From positions 1 to 64,000 of the forward strand of contig CAYFMN010000009.1 in assembly GCA_964344185.1 (NCBI GenBank): 64,000 nt of DNA, in the 5' to 3' direction. Within the stretch, counting starts at the first letter, position 1, and each line of letters begins with the position of its first letter. Under the pieces are notes generated by a model that did not search any database, had not been told where the DNA came from, and worked only from the letters and a program-made list of their open reading frames with translations. The DNA comes from JAJDAT01 sp964344185. Its GTDB lineage: Bacteria > Nitrospinota > Nitrospinia > Nitrospinales > JAJDAT01. Of this stretch, positions 16,673-25,568 are shown piece after piece. The translations under genes and the position numbers were made by a program.

Positions 16673-16914
16673 TTATTCAGAGTAAAAACGATTTCTTAAT
16701 TCTGCTTTTGGAATAAAAGCGGAAGCTTGTCTAAAAATCGCTCCGAGAGTACCTGTATCAATTTCTTTATGATCGGGAACGGTTAAAATTGGCCTTTTCC
16801 CATCCACAATTCTTACCAATTTAATATGGCTACCCTTTTGTTTAGCGATAGAAAAACCAAAGTTTTTCAGAATGGCAATCAATTGAGAACCAGTTCATGC
16901 CTAAGCTTAGGCAT
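16673..16914 (-). pseudogene. hicA: hicA toxin gene with one-base frameshift
   Basis: HicA-family mRNA interferases are small dsRBD-like proteins with KQKGSH carrying the catalytic His. That core is present here (FGFSIAKQKGSHIKL). The canonical HicA start MPKLR is encoded at 16914 (ATGCCTAAG..), overlapping the hicB stop as usual, but this frame ends at TGA 16881-16879. The toxin core continues in another frame and would need one extra base near 16887. As it stands, only a TTG at 16882 could start the 69-residue core, which then lacks the first strand. The break falls at the edge of a perfect palindrome. I read it as a pseudogene; a sequencing error is the alternative. Confidence 0.75.
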
Positions 16915-16924
16915 GAACTGGTTC
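16887..16924. repeat. Perfect 38-bp palindrome at the hicB/hicA junction
   Basis: The half-site GAACCAGTTCATGCCTAAG (16887-16905) is followed immediately by its exact reverse complement (16906-16924), with no spacer. It covers the last codons and stop of hicB and the first codons of hicA. Confidence 0.95.
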
Positions 16925-17137
16925 AATCTCCATACTCACAATAAGCGGCGCATTGGGTGAAAGTCCAATTTCTTCTGGGTCTTCATCTTCAAAATGGAGA
17001 GCCAAAGCCTCTTTGATATTTTTAACCGTATCGTCTATAGTCTGCCCATGCGTAACAACCTGAAGATTGACGCATTCGGCCACATAACCACTTTCGTTTC
17101 CCGGATATAAAATTATTTGGATTATGTTCCGCTTCAT
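16907..17137 (-). CDS. hicB: HicB-type antitoxin
   Basis: The 76-residue protein starts MKRNIIQIILYPGNESGYVAECVNL, the partial RNase H fold of HicB. GQTIDDTVKNIKEAL, a helix typical of the family, and a short C-terminus follow. No separate DNA-binding domain is present, so this is the short HicB form. HicB binds and neutralises HicA. The stop codon overlaps the canonical hicA ATG by 8 bases in the hicB-hicA order. Its frame is intact while its toxin partner's is broken. Confidence 0.85.
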   Translation of the reverse strand: MKRNIIQIILYPGNESGYVAECVNLQVVTHGQTIDDTVKNIKEALALHFEDEDPEEIGLSPNAPLIVSMEIEPVHA

Positions 17138-17276
17138 TAATCGTCTCTATATTTAAGTTTTTAATATACTCTTATTTATCCCTAATTTTAACTATAATAG
17201 CATGAGAATACGGGATAGAATTCTGAAATTAAAAAATTCACTCCACCTTTATTAATTAGTCTTTTCTTCAAACTGT

Positions 17277-17954
17277 ATGCGCGTTAAGCCAATCCATCCC
17301 TGGGATATAAGCAAAGACGACGCAATCCCTCTTCAAAAGCGCCTTGCGCAACAAACCCAATTAATTCCGCTTAAGAAAAAACCTAAAATCGTTGCAGGTA
17401 CCGACATCAGTTTTCAAGACGATATCGCTTATGCCGGAGCCGTTTTATTTAAGCTGCCTAACTTAGATCCTATTGATAGTTTCATTTATGAGGGAACCGT
17501 ATCTTTTCCATACGTTCCTGGTCTTTTGTCTTTTCGCGAAGCCCCTGTCCTTTTAGAGCTATTTAAGTTAGTCAAACCAACGCCAGACCTTGTCTTTATA
17601 GACGGCCATGGACTTGCGCATCCTCGTAAATTTGGCTTAGCTTGTCATATAGGATTGTTTTTGCAAAAACCAACTATTGGTTGCGGCAAAAGCAGATTAT
17701 ACGGCTCTTTTGAAGAGCCTCCCGCCGCTAAAGGATCTCATACAAAGCTATTAAATCCATCAGAAGAACCCATTGGGGCCGCAATAAGAACTAGAGAGCG
17801 ATGTAAACCTATTTTTGTTTCACCCGGTCATTTAATCGATTTGGACGACTCTATTACCTGGACGCTAAAATGCGTTACCAAATATAGGGTGCCTGAGCCA
17901 ACGCGAATAGCCCATAATTTTGTAACTGATTACAAACGTCAAAAAACAAAATAG
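17277..17954 (+). CDS. nfi: Endonuclease V
   Basis: The 225-residue enzyme has all catalytic elements at the expected places: Asp43 in GTDISF, the wedge-region YVPGLLSFRE (Tyr79, Glu88), and Asp109 in IDGHGLAHPR. It nicks DNA one base 3' of deoxyinosine (deaminated adenine) and can act on inosine RNA. The 92-residue zinc-ribbon-like gene follows after 15 bases. The start is ATG 17277; no strong ribosome site is visible. Confidence 0.96.
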   Translation: MRVKPIHPWDISKDDAIPLQKRLAQQTQLIPLKKKPKIVAGTDISFQDDIAYAGAVLFKLPNLDPIDSFIYEGTVSFPYVPGLLSFREAPVLLELFKLVKPTPDLVFIDGHGLAHPRKFGLACHIGLFLQKPTIGCGKSRLYGSFEEPPAAKGSHTKLLNPSEEPIGAAIRTRERCKPIFVSPGHLIDLDDSITWTLKCVTKYRVPEPTRIAHNFVTDYKRQKTK

Positions 17955-17969
17955 GCTGAAACCAAATAA

Positions 17970-18248
17970 ATGCCGAGCCGTTTTTTAGATATTCACTGCG
18001 CACAATGCGATGCCTTGATCGCCAAATATAGAAAGGAAGGCTCTGGAAGCCTTATTCGAATATATCTGGAAAGGATGACAGCTCCCAAGGATAGCCCTAC
18101 CGAATTTAAAAATGCTTTGAAAGAAAAAAATCAGCGTTTAAATTGTTATGCCTGCGGTCAGTCTTTGGGAAAACTTAATCCAAGCTCATCCCCCGCTTCA
18201 TACAACTTAATTAAAGGCGCTTATAGAAAAAAGAAATCTGATAACTAG
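17970..18248 (+). CDS. Small protein with two CxxC pairs, unknown
   Basis: The 92-residue basic protein has a CAQC pair at the N-terminus (about 10-13) and a CYAC pair (about 67-70) that could form one zinc ribbon around a helical middle. I do not recognise the family. It is likely co-transcribed with endonuclease V. Its stop codon overlaps that of the convergent methyltransferase gene inside the palindrome CTAG, so the two genes meet with no intergenic DNA. Confidence 0.7.
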   Translation: MPSRFLDIHCAQCDALIAKYRKEGSGSLIRIYLERMTAPKDSPTEFKNALKEKNQRLNCYACGQSLGKLNPSSSPASYNLIKGAYRKKKSDN

Positions 18249-18994
18249 AGACTTGGCTTCTTTGCAATAGCTAGATAACCGGATTGGCCATAAACTTCTT
18301 TTACAGATGAAACCTCAAAGCCCGCTTTAGTAATCTCGTCGATTATTTCTTTATAGGAAAACCACTTCCATTCGCCATTCTTCAGTTGGGAAAGAATATA
18401 ATCAAGCCCCAAAAACTTTGCTAAAGGATTAACAATACATTTTCGGATCAAACGTTCAAAAATATTTTTTATATTCTTATCCAAACTAACGCTTTCACGA
18501 ATTATAGAATCTGGAGCATAATTTTTAGAAGGATTGGCGATCACCAGCTTACCGCCAGGTTTGAGGGTTTCCCAAAAAGAGACCATCAAATTTATTCTAA
18601 TATCAACATCTCGAATTATATAGGATGCGAAATGGCATATTATAAAATCCACCGATTCTTTTTTTATAGGAATTCCCTGGCGAAAATCTGCTTGAATGCA
18701 AAACGTATTTTTCCCGATTCTTAAACTATTTGCCTTAGATTTAGTTCTATTCAAACCGTCTTCTAATTGATCTAAACCTATATATCGCAAACCGTTTTCT
18801 ATATCGGAGCTTAGAAATCTAAGAATCTGTCCCGTGCCGCAGCCAACATCTAAGACAATATCTTTTGGAGTTGCGTCGACAGTTTCGCTAACTGATTGTA
18901 GAGACGCCGAATAAGCCGATGGCGTTAATAAGTCATATAAGTAAGATTTAAATCCAAATTTCCAATAATTCTTGTATAATTTCTTAAAAATCAA
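18245..18994 (-). CDS. Class I SAM-dependent methyltransferase
   Basis: The 249-residue Rossmann-fold methyltransferase has motif I VLDVGCGTGQILRFL (about 50-64), a QADFRQG acidic loop and motif IV IICHFASY. The substrate is not evident: similarity is to the ubiquinone/menaquinone-type Methyltransf_11/25 group, but a C-terminal insertion (about 165-200) is not typical. It starts at TTG 18994, as no ATG precedes it in frame. It converges on the gene at 17970. Confidence 0.85.
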   Translation of the reverse strand: MIFKKLYKNYWKFGFKSYLYDLLTPSAYSASLQSVSETVDATPKDIVLDVGCGTGQILRFLSSDIENGLRYIGLDQLEDGLNRTKSKANSLRIGKNTFCIQADFRQGIPIKKESVDFIICHFASYIIRDVDIRINLMVSFWETLKPGGKLVIANPSKNYAPDSIIRESVSLDKNIKNIFERLIRKCIVNPLAKFLGLDYILSQLKNGEWKWFSYKEIIDEITKAGFEVSSVKEVYGQSGYLAIAKKPSL

Positions 18995-19102
18995 TAATAC
19001 GTACCTTAAGCTAGAGTTTCTTTAAAATATCTTCCAATTTCGAAATTTTAACAGCCGATTACGGATTCGTAATTAAAAAATAAACTCACAAGTTTTTTGC
19101 TT

Positions 19103-20203
19103 ATGAAAAGACCGAAGGAAATCCCTTTACATATAGTCGATAATTGCGAACTTTTTGACGAATTATCTCCTCAATCCATTGAGAATTTAAAAAAATGGGT
19201 AGAGATGGAAAAGTTTGACAAAGATGAAACTATTATGAGAGAGGGAGACAGGGGCGATAAATTATATATTGTGGCTGAAGGCAGCGTTGAAGTTTTTCAG
19301 AAATTAGATTTCCATATAAACCGGAAAATTCGGGAACTAAAGCAAGGCGAATATTTTGGAGAGCTGGCCCTATTAAGCTCTGAAAACATTCGATCAGCAT
19401 CGGTAAAAGCATTGCATGCCCCTACAGTTTGCTTAACCTTGAGTTTGACAAATTTTGAGTCCTTAATAAGATCGGACCCTGACATTGCTCTGAAAATGAG
19501 CCATAAGTTTTGCGAGCGCGATCATGACAACCTACAACTTTTAAAATCCGATTTAGGAAACGCTTTTAAATCTATCATTGAAGCGCTAGGAGCTATTGCA
19601 GAATATAAAGACCCTGAAACAGGACATCATCTAAATCGCGTTAGCGCATTTACTAGAGAACTTGCGACAGCTCTTAAAGGAAAAACCGGCTTTGAGTTTA
19701 TAAACGAACATTTTATTGAACTTATCGAGCTTTCCAGCCCCTTGCACGATATTGGTAAAGTGGGAGTCCCTGATAATATTCTATTAAAACCAGGTAAATT
19801 AACTCCCGATGAATGGAAAATAATGAAGCAGCACACCGTTTTTGGAGCGCAAGCAATCAAGAAGATTTTAAAAAATTTCAGCTATCCAGAATTTTTAGAA
19901 ATGGGACATAACATTGCTCTTTATCATCAAGAATTTTGGGACGGCAGGGGCTACCCTGAAGGACTTTCAGGAGACGATATTCCCGCTGAAGCTCGTATCA
20001 TGGCGGTAGCGGATGTATATGACGCGCTTCGTTCTAAAAGGCCTTATAAAAAGCCTTTAGAGCATGAAATAGTCAAAAAAGTCATCGTCCAAAGCCGGGG
20101 GACCCATTTCGACCCAAGAATTGTGGACGTCTTCCTCGAACTGGAAACCAAATTTGAAAAAATATTTGACGACTTGAGCGAAAGCCCAGTTGAGGAAGAA
20201 TAA
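19103..20203 (+). CDS. Cyclic-nucleotide-binding / HD-GYP phosphodiesterase
   Basis: The 366-residue soluble signalling protein has an N-terminal cNMP-binding domain (about 15-130, phosphate cassette FGELALLSSENIRSASV). The C-terminal HD-GYP domain (about 165-350) carries HDIGK and FWDGRGYP. HD-GYP domains hydrolyse cyclic-di-GMP or cGAMP-type dinucleotides. The usual HH pair before the GYP loop is HQ here, so one metal ligand may differ. The phosphate cassette has no canonical R-T/S-A pair of a cAMP site, so the ligand is uncertain. The start is ATG 19103; TTG 19097 is in frame. The fusion would link second-messenger sensing to c-di-GMP turnover. Confidence 0.88.
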   Translation: MKRPKEIPLHIVDNCELFDELSPQSIENLKKWVEMEKFDKDETIMREGDRGDKLYIVAEGSVEVFQKLDFHINRKIRELKQGEYFGELALLSSENIRSASVKALHAPTVCLTLSLTNFESLIRSDPDIALKMSHKFCERDHDNLQLLKSDLGNAFKSIIEALGAIAEYKDPETGHHLNRVSAFTRELATALKGKTGFEFINEHFIELIELSSPLHDIGKVGVPDNILLKPGKLTPDEWKIMKQHTVFGAQAIKKILKNFSYPEFLEMGHNIALYHQEFWDGRGYPEGLSGDDIPAEARIMAVADVYDALRSKRPYKKPLEHEIVKKVIVQSRGTHFDPRIVDVFLELETKFEKIFDDLSESPVEEE

Positions 20204-20229
20204 TCACCAATTTGATTTTTACCTTTCAA

Positions 20230-20248
20230 AGTTTGCTATCGGCAAACT
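20230..20248. other. Short hairpin after the HD-GYP gene
   Basis: AGTTTGC and GCAAACT form a perfect 7-bp stem around TATCG. No T-run follows, so termination is uncertain. The left part resembles the end GTTTGCTATCG of the dispersed REP-like repeat. Confidence 0.4.
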
Positions 20249-20301
20249 GATAAAATAATCTAAAAATTAATTAAGTATTTCGTTTCAAAGGAAAATGCAT
20301 C

Positions 20302-20736
20302 ATGGCCAAAAAACCATTTATCAACAAATATGGTTTCGTTGAATACCCATTTCTGCACGATAACCGCAAATCTAAAAACTGGTGGTTTTATAATTTGCTG
20401 GAAGACCATCTAAAACGAAGAGCAAAACAAACTTATGGTCTCGGCTATACCCGAGAGCATATGGAAGATGATTTTAAAAAAATATTAGGAACTACTAAAA
20501 TCAAAGTTTTCGCGATTGTCCCGTCTGGAATGGGTATGGTTTTTCCTTTAATTGGAAAATTTGAAACCAAAGATATAATAGAAATTGAAGATCCTGTCCC
20601 CTGGTTAGAAGAAAAGTTTGGCGGAAGTAAATATAAAGTAAATATCTACCATGAAGGTACTTTTGCCGGAACAGAAAACTACAAAACCCATGGGGAGCCT
20701 AAGTGGGAAGAAATAGAAGACGACGAACTCACCTGA
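20302..20736 (+). CDS. Unknown 144-residue soluble protein
   Basis: I do not recognise a family. The protein is aromatic-rich at its N-terminus (KYGFVEYPF, KNWWFYNLL) with a basic helix (DHLKRRAKQTYGLG) in the first third. A strand-rich middle has IVPSGMGMVFPLIG, and the tail is acidic. There is no signal peptide or membrane helix. ATG 20302 follows AAAGGAAAA, a good ribosome site, and the coding pattern is clean, so it is a real gene. It stands alone between the HD-GYP gene and the SGNH-TPR gene. Confidence 0.7.
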   Translation: MAKKPFINKYGFVEYPFLHDNRKSKNWWFYNLLEDHLKRRAKQTYGLGYTREHMEDDFKKILGTTKIKVFAIVPSGMGMVFPLIGKFETKDIIEIEDPVPWLEEKFGGSKYKVNIYHEGTFAGTENYKTHGEPKWEEIEDDELT

Positions 20737-20869
20737 TACAGACGACCTCTAAAAATTCTAAAAACTTAGAAAGCCTAAAACTTTATAAAGCGCTCTCTTT
20801 TAAATAGGTAAAAAGATCAAATCCATAAAAAAAATAAACGTCTATTTTTTTTCTTTAATAACGCTTATT

Positions 20870-22660
20870 TTGATTATCGAAGTATCGGTCCGAATTATTG
20901 CCCCTCAACCAATCTTCGAAAATCATACGACTTCTTATTTTGGCCTTCCCACTGCGTTTCGAGCCAACTTAGAAACCGACAAAGTATTTCAGGGTTTCCC
21001 TTATCGCATAAAGACAGACAATCGCCGCCTTCGAAGCCACCGACGACATTCTTATAAAAAGCCAAAGGAAGTTTTTAGAGTTTTATGTATCGGAGGCTCA
21101 ATATTTGCCGCTTCCGGCGTGAATAACGACGAGACTTTTGCGTATTTCTTAAACGAAGAATTTGAAAAAGAATTTCCCAACAAAAAATTTGAAGTTATTA
21201 ACGCTGGTAAAAACTTATGGGAATTGGCCGAATTCGATACTTTCTTTTCAAATGAGGGTTACAAATACGAACCAGATTTAACGATCGTCTATTTTCATAG
21301 CGGTGAAATATCAACTATGAATTTTTCAAAAATTGAATTTGATTCTATTAAATTTAATAGGCTCTCCAAAAATCAGGTTCAATTAGAACTACAAGGATTA
21401 GAATTCAAGCAAAATTTAAGTACGTTATACGTTAAAGCTTTAAATTACATTCAAAGAATTCCCTTTTATGACGACCTTTTCCCGATTTCTCACCTAATAA
21501 GGCTTTTTGAAAAACATTTTAGAAAAAACTTAATTCGCGAAAAAACACATACCGGTAAAACGCCTAAAAAAAACTTAGGACATGAAATGCAATCATGGAG
21601 TTGGAAACAAAGCGATTTAATAAGCTGGAAAACTGACTATGGAGAAATAATCAACTCTTCGTTTAGACAAAAAGAAGCAACCATTTATAGTATTGGTTTA
21701 AAAAAATTCGCCGATTTGCTTAATAAAAATGGATCAAAGCTTTTGTTTTTAGCCATCCCTTCGCCAAAGGAAATTTTGAAGTTAGAAAATTATTCAATAG
21801 ATTTCAAACCTTTTCAATTTGGCTATAAGAATAATATCATCTGGCTAGATTTATTAAAGCCGCTTATGAAAATTCAATATGAAAGCCTTATTCCGTTGCA
21901 CTATCCCAACGTCATTCACTGGACGCCCGCAGGACACTTAATAGCGGCTAAATTAACTCTTAACAAAATTATAGAGAAAGAAATTTTCCCATTTTTAAAT
22001 AGCAAACTCAGAAGCCAACCAATTGAAACAAATCAAAAATTGCTTCAATCTTTTTTAAACGCGAATCAAAGGATATCTACTCAATTAGAAACTCAAGGCT
22101 ATTCGGACTTTGTTAGAGGAGTCGTTTATATAAACTTGAACCAACTAAATCTTGCGGAAAAATCTCTCAAAACAAGTTTAGATAAATCATTTAACGTTAA
22201 AAATACTTTGTGGCAACTTGGCAGGGTTTATTTTTTTAAAAAAGATTTTACAAACGCCATAAACTTTATGCAAAAAGCCATTGATAACGGTTTGGAGGCT
22301 ACCGACACAGTTTATACTTTGATGGCAAAATCCTTTTTCAATTCCAAAAATTTTAGTAACGCCAACTTAAACTTTAAAAGAGCCATTGACTTTTTTCCAA
22401 GTAACTACATTAATTATTTAAATTATGGAAAGGCGTTATTTTTTCAAAGTAGGTTTAGCGAAGCGTTGAATGCTTTCGAACAGGCTAACAAGCTATTCCC
22501 TAAAAATGTAGACGCTCTTTTGGGCATTGGAAGCTCATTACTTAGGATTGAAAAAAATGAAAGAGCTTTCAAAGTTTTTCAAGAGGTTTTAGAAATAGAT
22601 CCTAAAAATATTCCGGCGCAAAAGGGTTTAGATTATCTAAAAACAAAAAAGGCGCGCTAA
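20870..22660 (+). CDS. SGNH-hydrolase-like protein with C-terminal TPRs
   Basis: The 596 residues from the first canonical start (TTG 20870) show a block I CIGGSIFAASGV (about 66-77), an INAGKNLWE segment and a HWTPAGH block V, the layout of SGNH/GDSL esterases or acetyl-hydrolases. At least four TPR units fill about 410-590. The catalytic Asp before HW appears as Asn. The open frame continues upstream to 20804 and encodes a typical signal anchor (INVYFFSLITLILIIEV), so the real N-terminus is probably near 20816, but no ATG, GTG or TTG lies there. It is probably an envelope glycan or cell-surface acyl hydrolase. Confidence 0.75.
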   Translation: MIIEVSVRIIAPQPIFENHTTSYFGLPTAFRANLETDKVFQGFPYRIKTDNRRLRSHRRHSYKKPKEVFRVLCIGGSIFAASGVNNDETFAYFLNEEFEKEFPNKKFEVINAGKNLWELAEFDTFFSNEGYKYEPDLTIVYFHSGEISTMNFSKIEFDSIKFNRLSKNQVQLELQGLEFKQNLSTLYVKALNYIQRIPFYDDLFPISHLIRLFEKHFRKNLIREKTHTGKTPKKNLGHEMQSWSWKQSDLISWKTDYGEIINSSFRQKEATIYSIGLKKFADLLNKNGSKLLFLAIPSPKEILKLENYSIDFKPFQFGYKNNIIWLDLLKPLMKIQYESLIPLHYPNVIHWTPAGHLIAAKLTLNKIIEKEIFPFLNSKLRSQPIETNQKLLQSFLNANQRISTQLETQGYSDFVRGVVYINLNQLNLAEKSLKTSLDKSFNVKNTLWQLGRVYFFKKDFTNAINFMQKAIDNGLEATDTVYTLMAKSFFNSKNFSNANLNFKRAIDFFPSNYINYLNYGKALFFQSRFSEALNAFEQANKLFPKNVDALLGIGSSLLRIEKNERAFKVFQEVLEIDPKNIPAQKGLDYLKTKKAR

Positions 22661-22678
22661 CTCTACGGCTAGCGCGCC
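22651..22678 (+). terminator. GC-rich hairpin overlapping the SGNH-TPR stop codon
   Basis: GGCGCGCTA (22651-22659) and TAGCGCGCC (22670-22678) form a perfect 9-bp stem with a 10-base loop. The left arm includes the TAA stop (22658-22660). No immediate T-run follows. The remaining 22679-23042 is AT-rich and I see no gene in it. Confidence 0.5.
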
Positions 22679-23042
22679 TACAAACCCCAATTTTATTTTT
22701 GGCGTTCACTCATAATAATGAGCTAATTAATATTATTAAGTTTTACATCCAGCGTCACTAGATGTCTGGCGGACTCAAACTCATAACAAGCCCCTCCAAA
22801 AAAGTTAATAAATAAAAACCTTGAAAACGATATTTTATTTACCTTCCTATTTAAAAATTAATAATATTTGTTTAATGAAGAAAGAGATTTATAAGGTGGA
22901 TTAATCATTTTATTGACCCTCCCTCTCGTAATAAATCATGTTATTAATATGATCCCTTGTCGCTAAAAATCAAGAGGTGCAATTAATTTTTTTATTAATT
23001 TAGAAAATAGTTTTTATCTTTTTTTTGAATATAAAAAGAACT

Positions 23043-24581
23043 TTAATCAAATACCAGTGGTAGCCAGATAATCGTGAATAATGTGGTAATAATCGCTCCA
23101 ATCATATTTATGAAAACGCCTACTTTTGCCATTTTTGAAATTTTTATCCAGCCTGAACCAAAAACAATCGCATTAGGCGGAGTTGCAACGGGCAACATAA
23201 ATGCAAAGGAAGAGGCCAAAGCCGCTGGAAACATTAAATAAGCAGGATCAATATTGCCTTTTAAGCTCAATCCGCCAAGGACTGGTAAAATCATTGTCGA
23301 TGTCGCCGTGTTGGAAGTCAGTTCAGTTAAAAAAGTAACCCAGAAGCAAACGATAAAAATAATTGCCCAAACAGGCAACTCAAAAACGTTTGAAAGTTGT
23401 CCTCCAATCCACTGATCAAGTCCCGTCTTTCCAAAACCTGCGGCCAAAGCAAAACCTCCTCCAAATAAAAGAAGAATCCCCCAAGGCATTTTTGTTTCTA
23501 TCGTTTTCCAATCAAGCGTATAAAGTTCTTTGCCCGAGTTGGATTTAATCTCATCCAATAAGTTTAAGGGAACACAAAAAAGAATAAGAGCCATTGCCAT
23601 GGCAACAGTGGAGTCTTGAATTAGATTGGGGTCGGCGAACCATTCCGACCAACCCGGAATCGTCCACCCAAAAATTTTCAATGGTTTTCTAAATATCCAC
23701 AACGCTACGGTGATTCCAAAAACCCAAGCGACAAATTTTTCTTCTCTTGTAAACGGGCCTAAGGAGCTAATTTGCCCGGATATCAGACTTCTCGAAAATT
23801 TAAACTGAATTTGTTTTAATGGAATATCCGAACCGTAACGACATAAAAATATCCAAACGAAAAAAACAAAAATTAAAGATAATGGCAACGCAAACACCAT
23901 CCACTGCCCAAATGGAATTTCAGCGGCTCCCTGCGAATAATTTTGAAACAATCCAGCTAAAACAACGTTAGGAGGGGTCCCAATCAGCGTAGATATGCCT
24001 CCAATGCTTGCGGCATAAGCAATGCTCAGCATTAGGGCGCAGCCCAAATTAGTTTCTATAGTTGTTGAGTTTTTGTCATCTTTTCCCGCATAGGCAGCTC
24101 CTTTAGATAACTCTTTTACAACCGCTATTCCAACAGGCAACATCATTAAAACCGTAGCGGTATTTGATATCCACATGGAGAGAAAACCCGTGGCTAACAT
24201 AAATCCTAAAATAGTTCGTTCTGGGTTGCTACCTATCGCCAGAATAATGTTAAGCGCAATGCGTTTGTGAAGTCCCCATTTTTCCATTGCTAACGCAATG
24301 GAAAACCCTCCAAAAAAAAGGAACACTAAGTGGTTCGTATAATTAGGTGCGATTTCTTTTGCCGGCATAATTCCCAAAAGAGGAAACAAAACTAACGGAA
24401 TTAAAGCTGTAACAGGAATGGGTACGGCTTCGCCGACCCACCAAATGGCCATCAAAGAGACAACGGCGGCTAGCTTATGAGCCGAAGGCGGCATTTCCAT
24501 TGGAACTAACAAAACGGCAAAGAAAGTAATCAAGCCTAAAAAAAAGGAGGAGTATTTTATTTTAAGGCGTTTGGGAATCAA
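23043..24581 (-). CDS. DASS-family sodium/dicarboxylate (anion) symporter
   Basis: The 512-residue polytopic carrier of the SLC13/DASS family has the SNTATVLMMLP (about 140-150) and SNTATSTMILP (about 420-430) motifs that form the two sodium/substrate sites. It also has PIPVTALIPLVLFP and about 11-12 helices. It imports or exchanges C4-dicarboxylates, possibly citrate or sulfate-like anions. It starts at TTG 24581, 109 bases after the end of the sdhABE-like operon on the same strand. That suggests succinate, fumarate or malate as substrate, an inference from context. Confidence 0.93.
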   Translation of the reverse strand: MIPKRLKIKYSSFFLGLITFFAVLLVPMEMPPSAHKLAAVVSLMAIWWVGEAVPIPVTALIPLVLFPLLGIMPAKEIAPNYTNHLVFLFFGGFSIALAMEKWGLHKRIALNIILAIGSNPERTILGFMLATGFLSMWISNTATVLMMLPVGIAVVKELSKGAAYAGKDDKNSTTIETNLGCALMLSIAYAASIGGISTLIGTPPNVVLAGLFQNYSQGAAEIPFGQWMVFALPLSLIFVFFVWIFLCRYGSDIPLKQIQFKFSRSLISGQISSLGPFTREEKFVAWVFGITVALWIFRKPLKIFGWTIPGWSEWFADPNLIQDSTVAMAMALILFCVPLNLLDEIKSNSGKELYTLDWKTIETKMPWGILLLFGGGFALAAGFGKTGLDQWIGGQLSNVFELPVWAIIFIVCFWVTFLTELTSNTATSTMILPVLGGLSLKGNIDPAYLMFPAALASSFAFMLPVATPPNAIVFGSGWIKISKMAKVGVFINMIGAIITTLFTIIWLPLVFD

Positions 24582-24689
24582 TCTTAAGGATCGGATAAAT
24601 TAGCAAAGGTTGGTTCGTGTCATAAGAATAGTAACACGAATAGCTAATTCCAGAGCCGACCCTATATAAAAGGAAAGTATATTTTTTTA

Positions 24690-25568
24690 TTACGCAGTTA
24701 CTTTATCCATTATTCTTTCTGCGCCGACGATATGCTTGTGCATATCAAGATCCTTTGCAGAGTGTCCTAACGCAAGCGAGATTAATTGCGGTAGATGCAA
24801 GATTGGAATATCATAACCTTTTTCCTTGAGTTTGCGGATTTCCGGTTGGTAAGCGTCCAAGTTCAAATGACATAATGGACAGCCTGTCACTACAACATCA
24901 GCTCCGCTCTGAATGGCGTCTAACAATGCGTTGCCCGACATATCCAAAGAAGCCGTTTTATTCATCATAATAATTGGAAAACCGCAACACTTAACTCTAC
25001 TTTCATAATATACGGGCGTGGCGCCCAGAGCTTCAAAAATATCTTCCATTCCGTGTGGATCATCAGGGTTCTCAAAATCAGACAAATCAGAAGGTCGTAG
25101 AATATAGCACCCATAAAATGCGGCTACTTTAAGACCTTTAAGCGGCTTTTTGACCTTAGATCTTAAAAGCTCCAACCCTTCCGGGGTCGATAAAATATGG
25201 GCAAAATGTTTGATATTGATTTTGCCGCCCTGATATTGGTGACCGCCGTCTTTTAAAACGCCGTTAATTTTGTTTTTGTAATCGGAATCAGAATCGATCT
25301 TACATTCGGATTTTTTTAGATTACCTTGACAGGTTGAGCAAATTGTAATCATGTCCAACCCTTGCTCTTCTGCAATAGCAAAATTTCTTGCATTTAGAGC
25401 GTCGTTTAGAATTGGGCTTTTTTCCGAAACAACGCCTGCTCCACAACAGGAAGCGCTCTTCATTTCAACAAAGTCAATCCCAAGCCCATCGGCGGCTTTC
25501 ATCGTAGATATCATCAATTCCCGGGTAGCGCCTTTGGCTACACAACCGGTGAACAAGGCAAACTTCAT
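24690..25568 (-). CDS. HdrB-like CCG-domain subunit of fumarate reductase/succinate dehydrogenase (SdhE/TfrB-type)
   Basis: The 292-residue protein has two intact CCG domains: Cys9, Cys41-42, Cys77/80, and Cys154, Cys194-195, Cys230/233. These motifs bind the non-cubane iron-sulfur clusters of HdrB and of the SdhE subunit in archaeal and epsilonproteobacterial SdhABE complexes. There is no membrane helix. It overlaps sdhB by 4 bases (ATGA). In known complexes it replaces the membrane-anchor SdhC/D and gives access to quinones or thiol/low-potential donors. It could also be an independent HdrB, but the tight operon argues against this. Confidence 0.85.
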   Translation of the reverse strand: MKFALFTGCVAKGATRELMISTMKAADGLGIDFVEMKSASCCGAGVVSEKSPILNDALNARNFAIAEEQGLDMITICSTCQGNLKKSECKIDSDSDYKNKINGVLKDGGHQYQGGKINIKHFAHILSTPEGLELLRSKVKKPLKGLKVAAFYGCYILRPSDLSDFENPDDPHGMEDIFEALGATPVYYESRVKCCGFPIIMMNKTASLDMSGNALLDAIQSGADVVVTGCPLCHLNLDAYQPEIRKLKEKGYDIPILHLPQLISLALGHSAKDLDMHKHIVGAERIMDKVTA

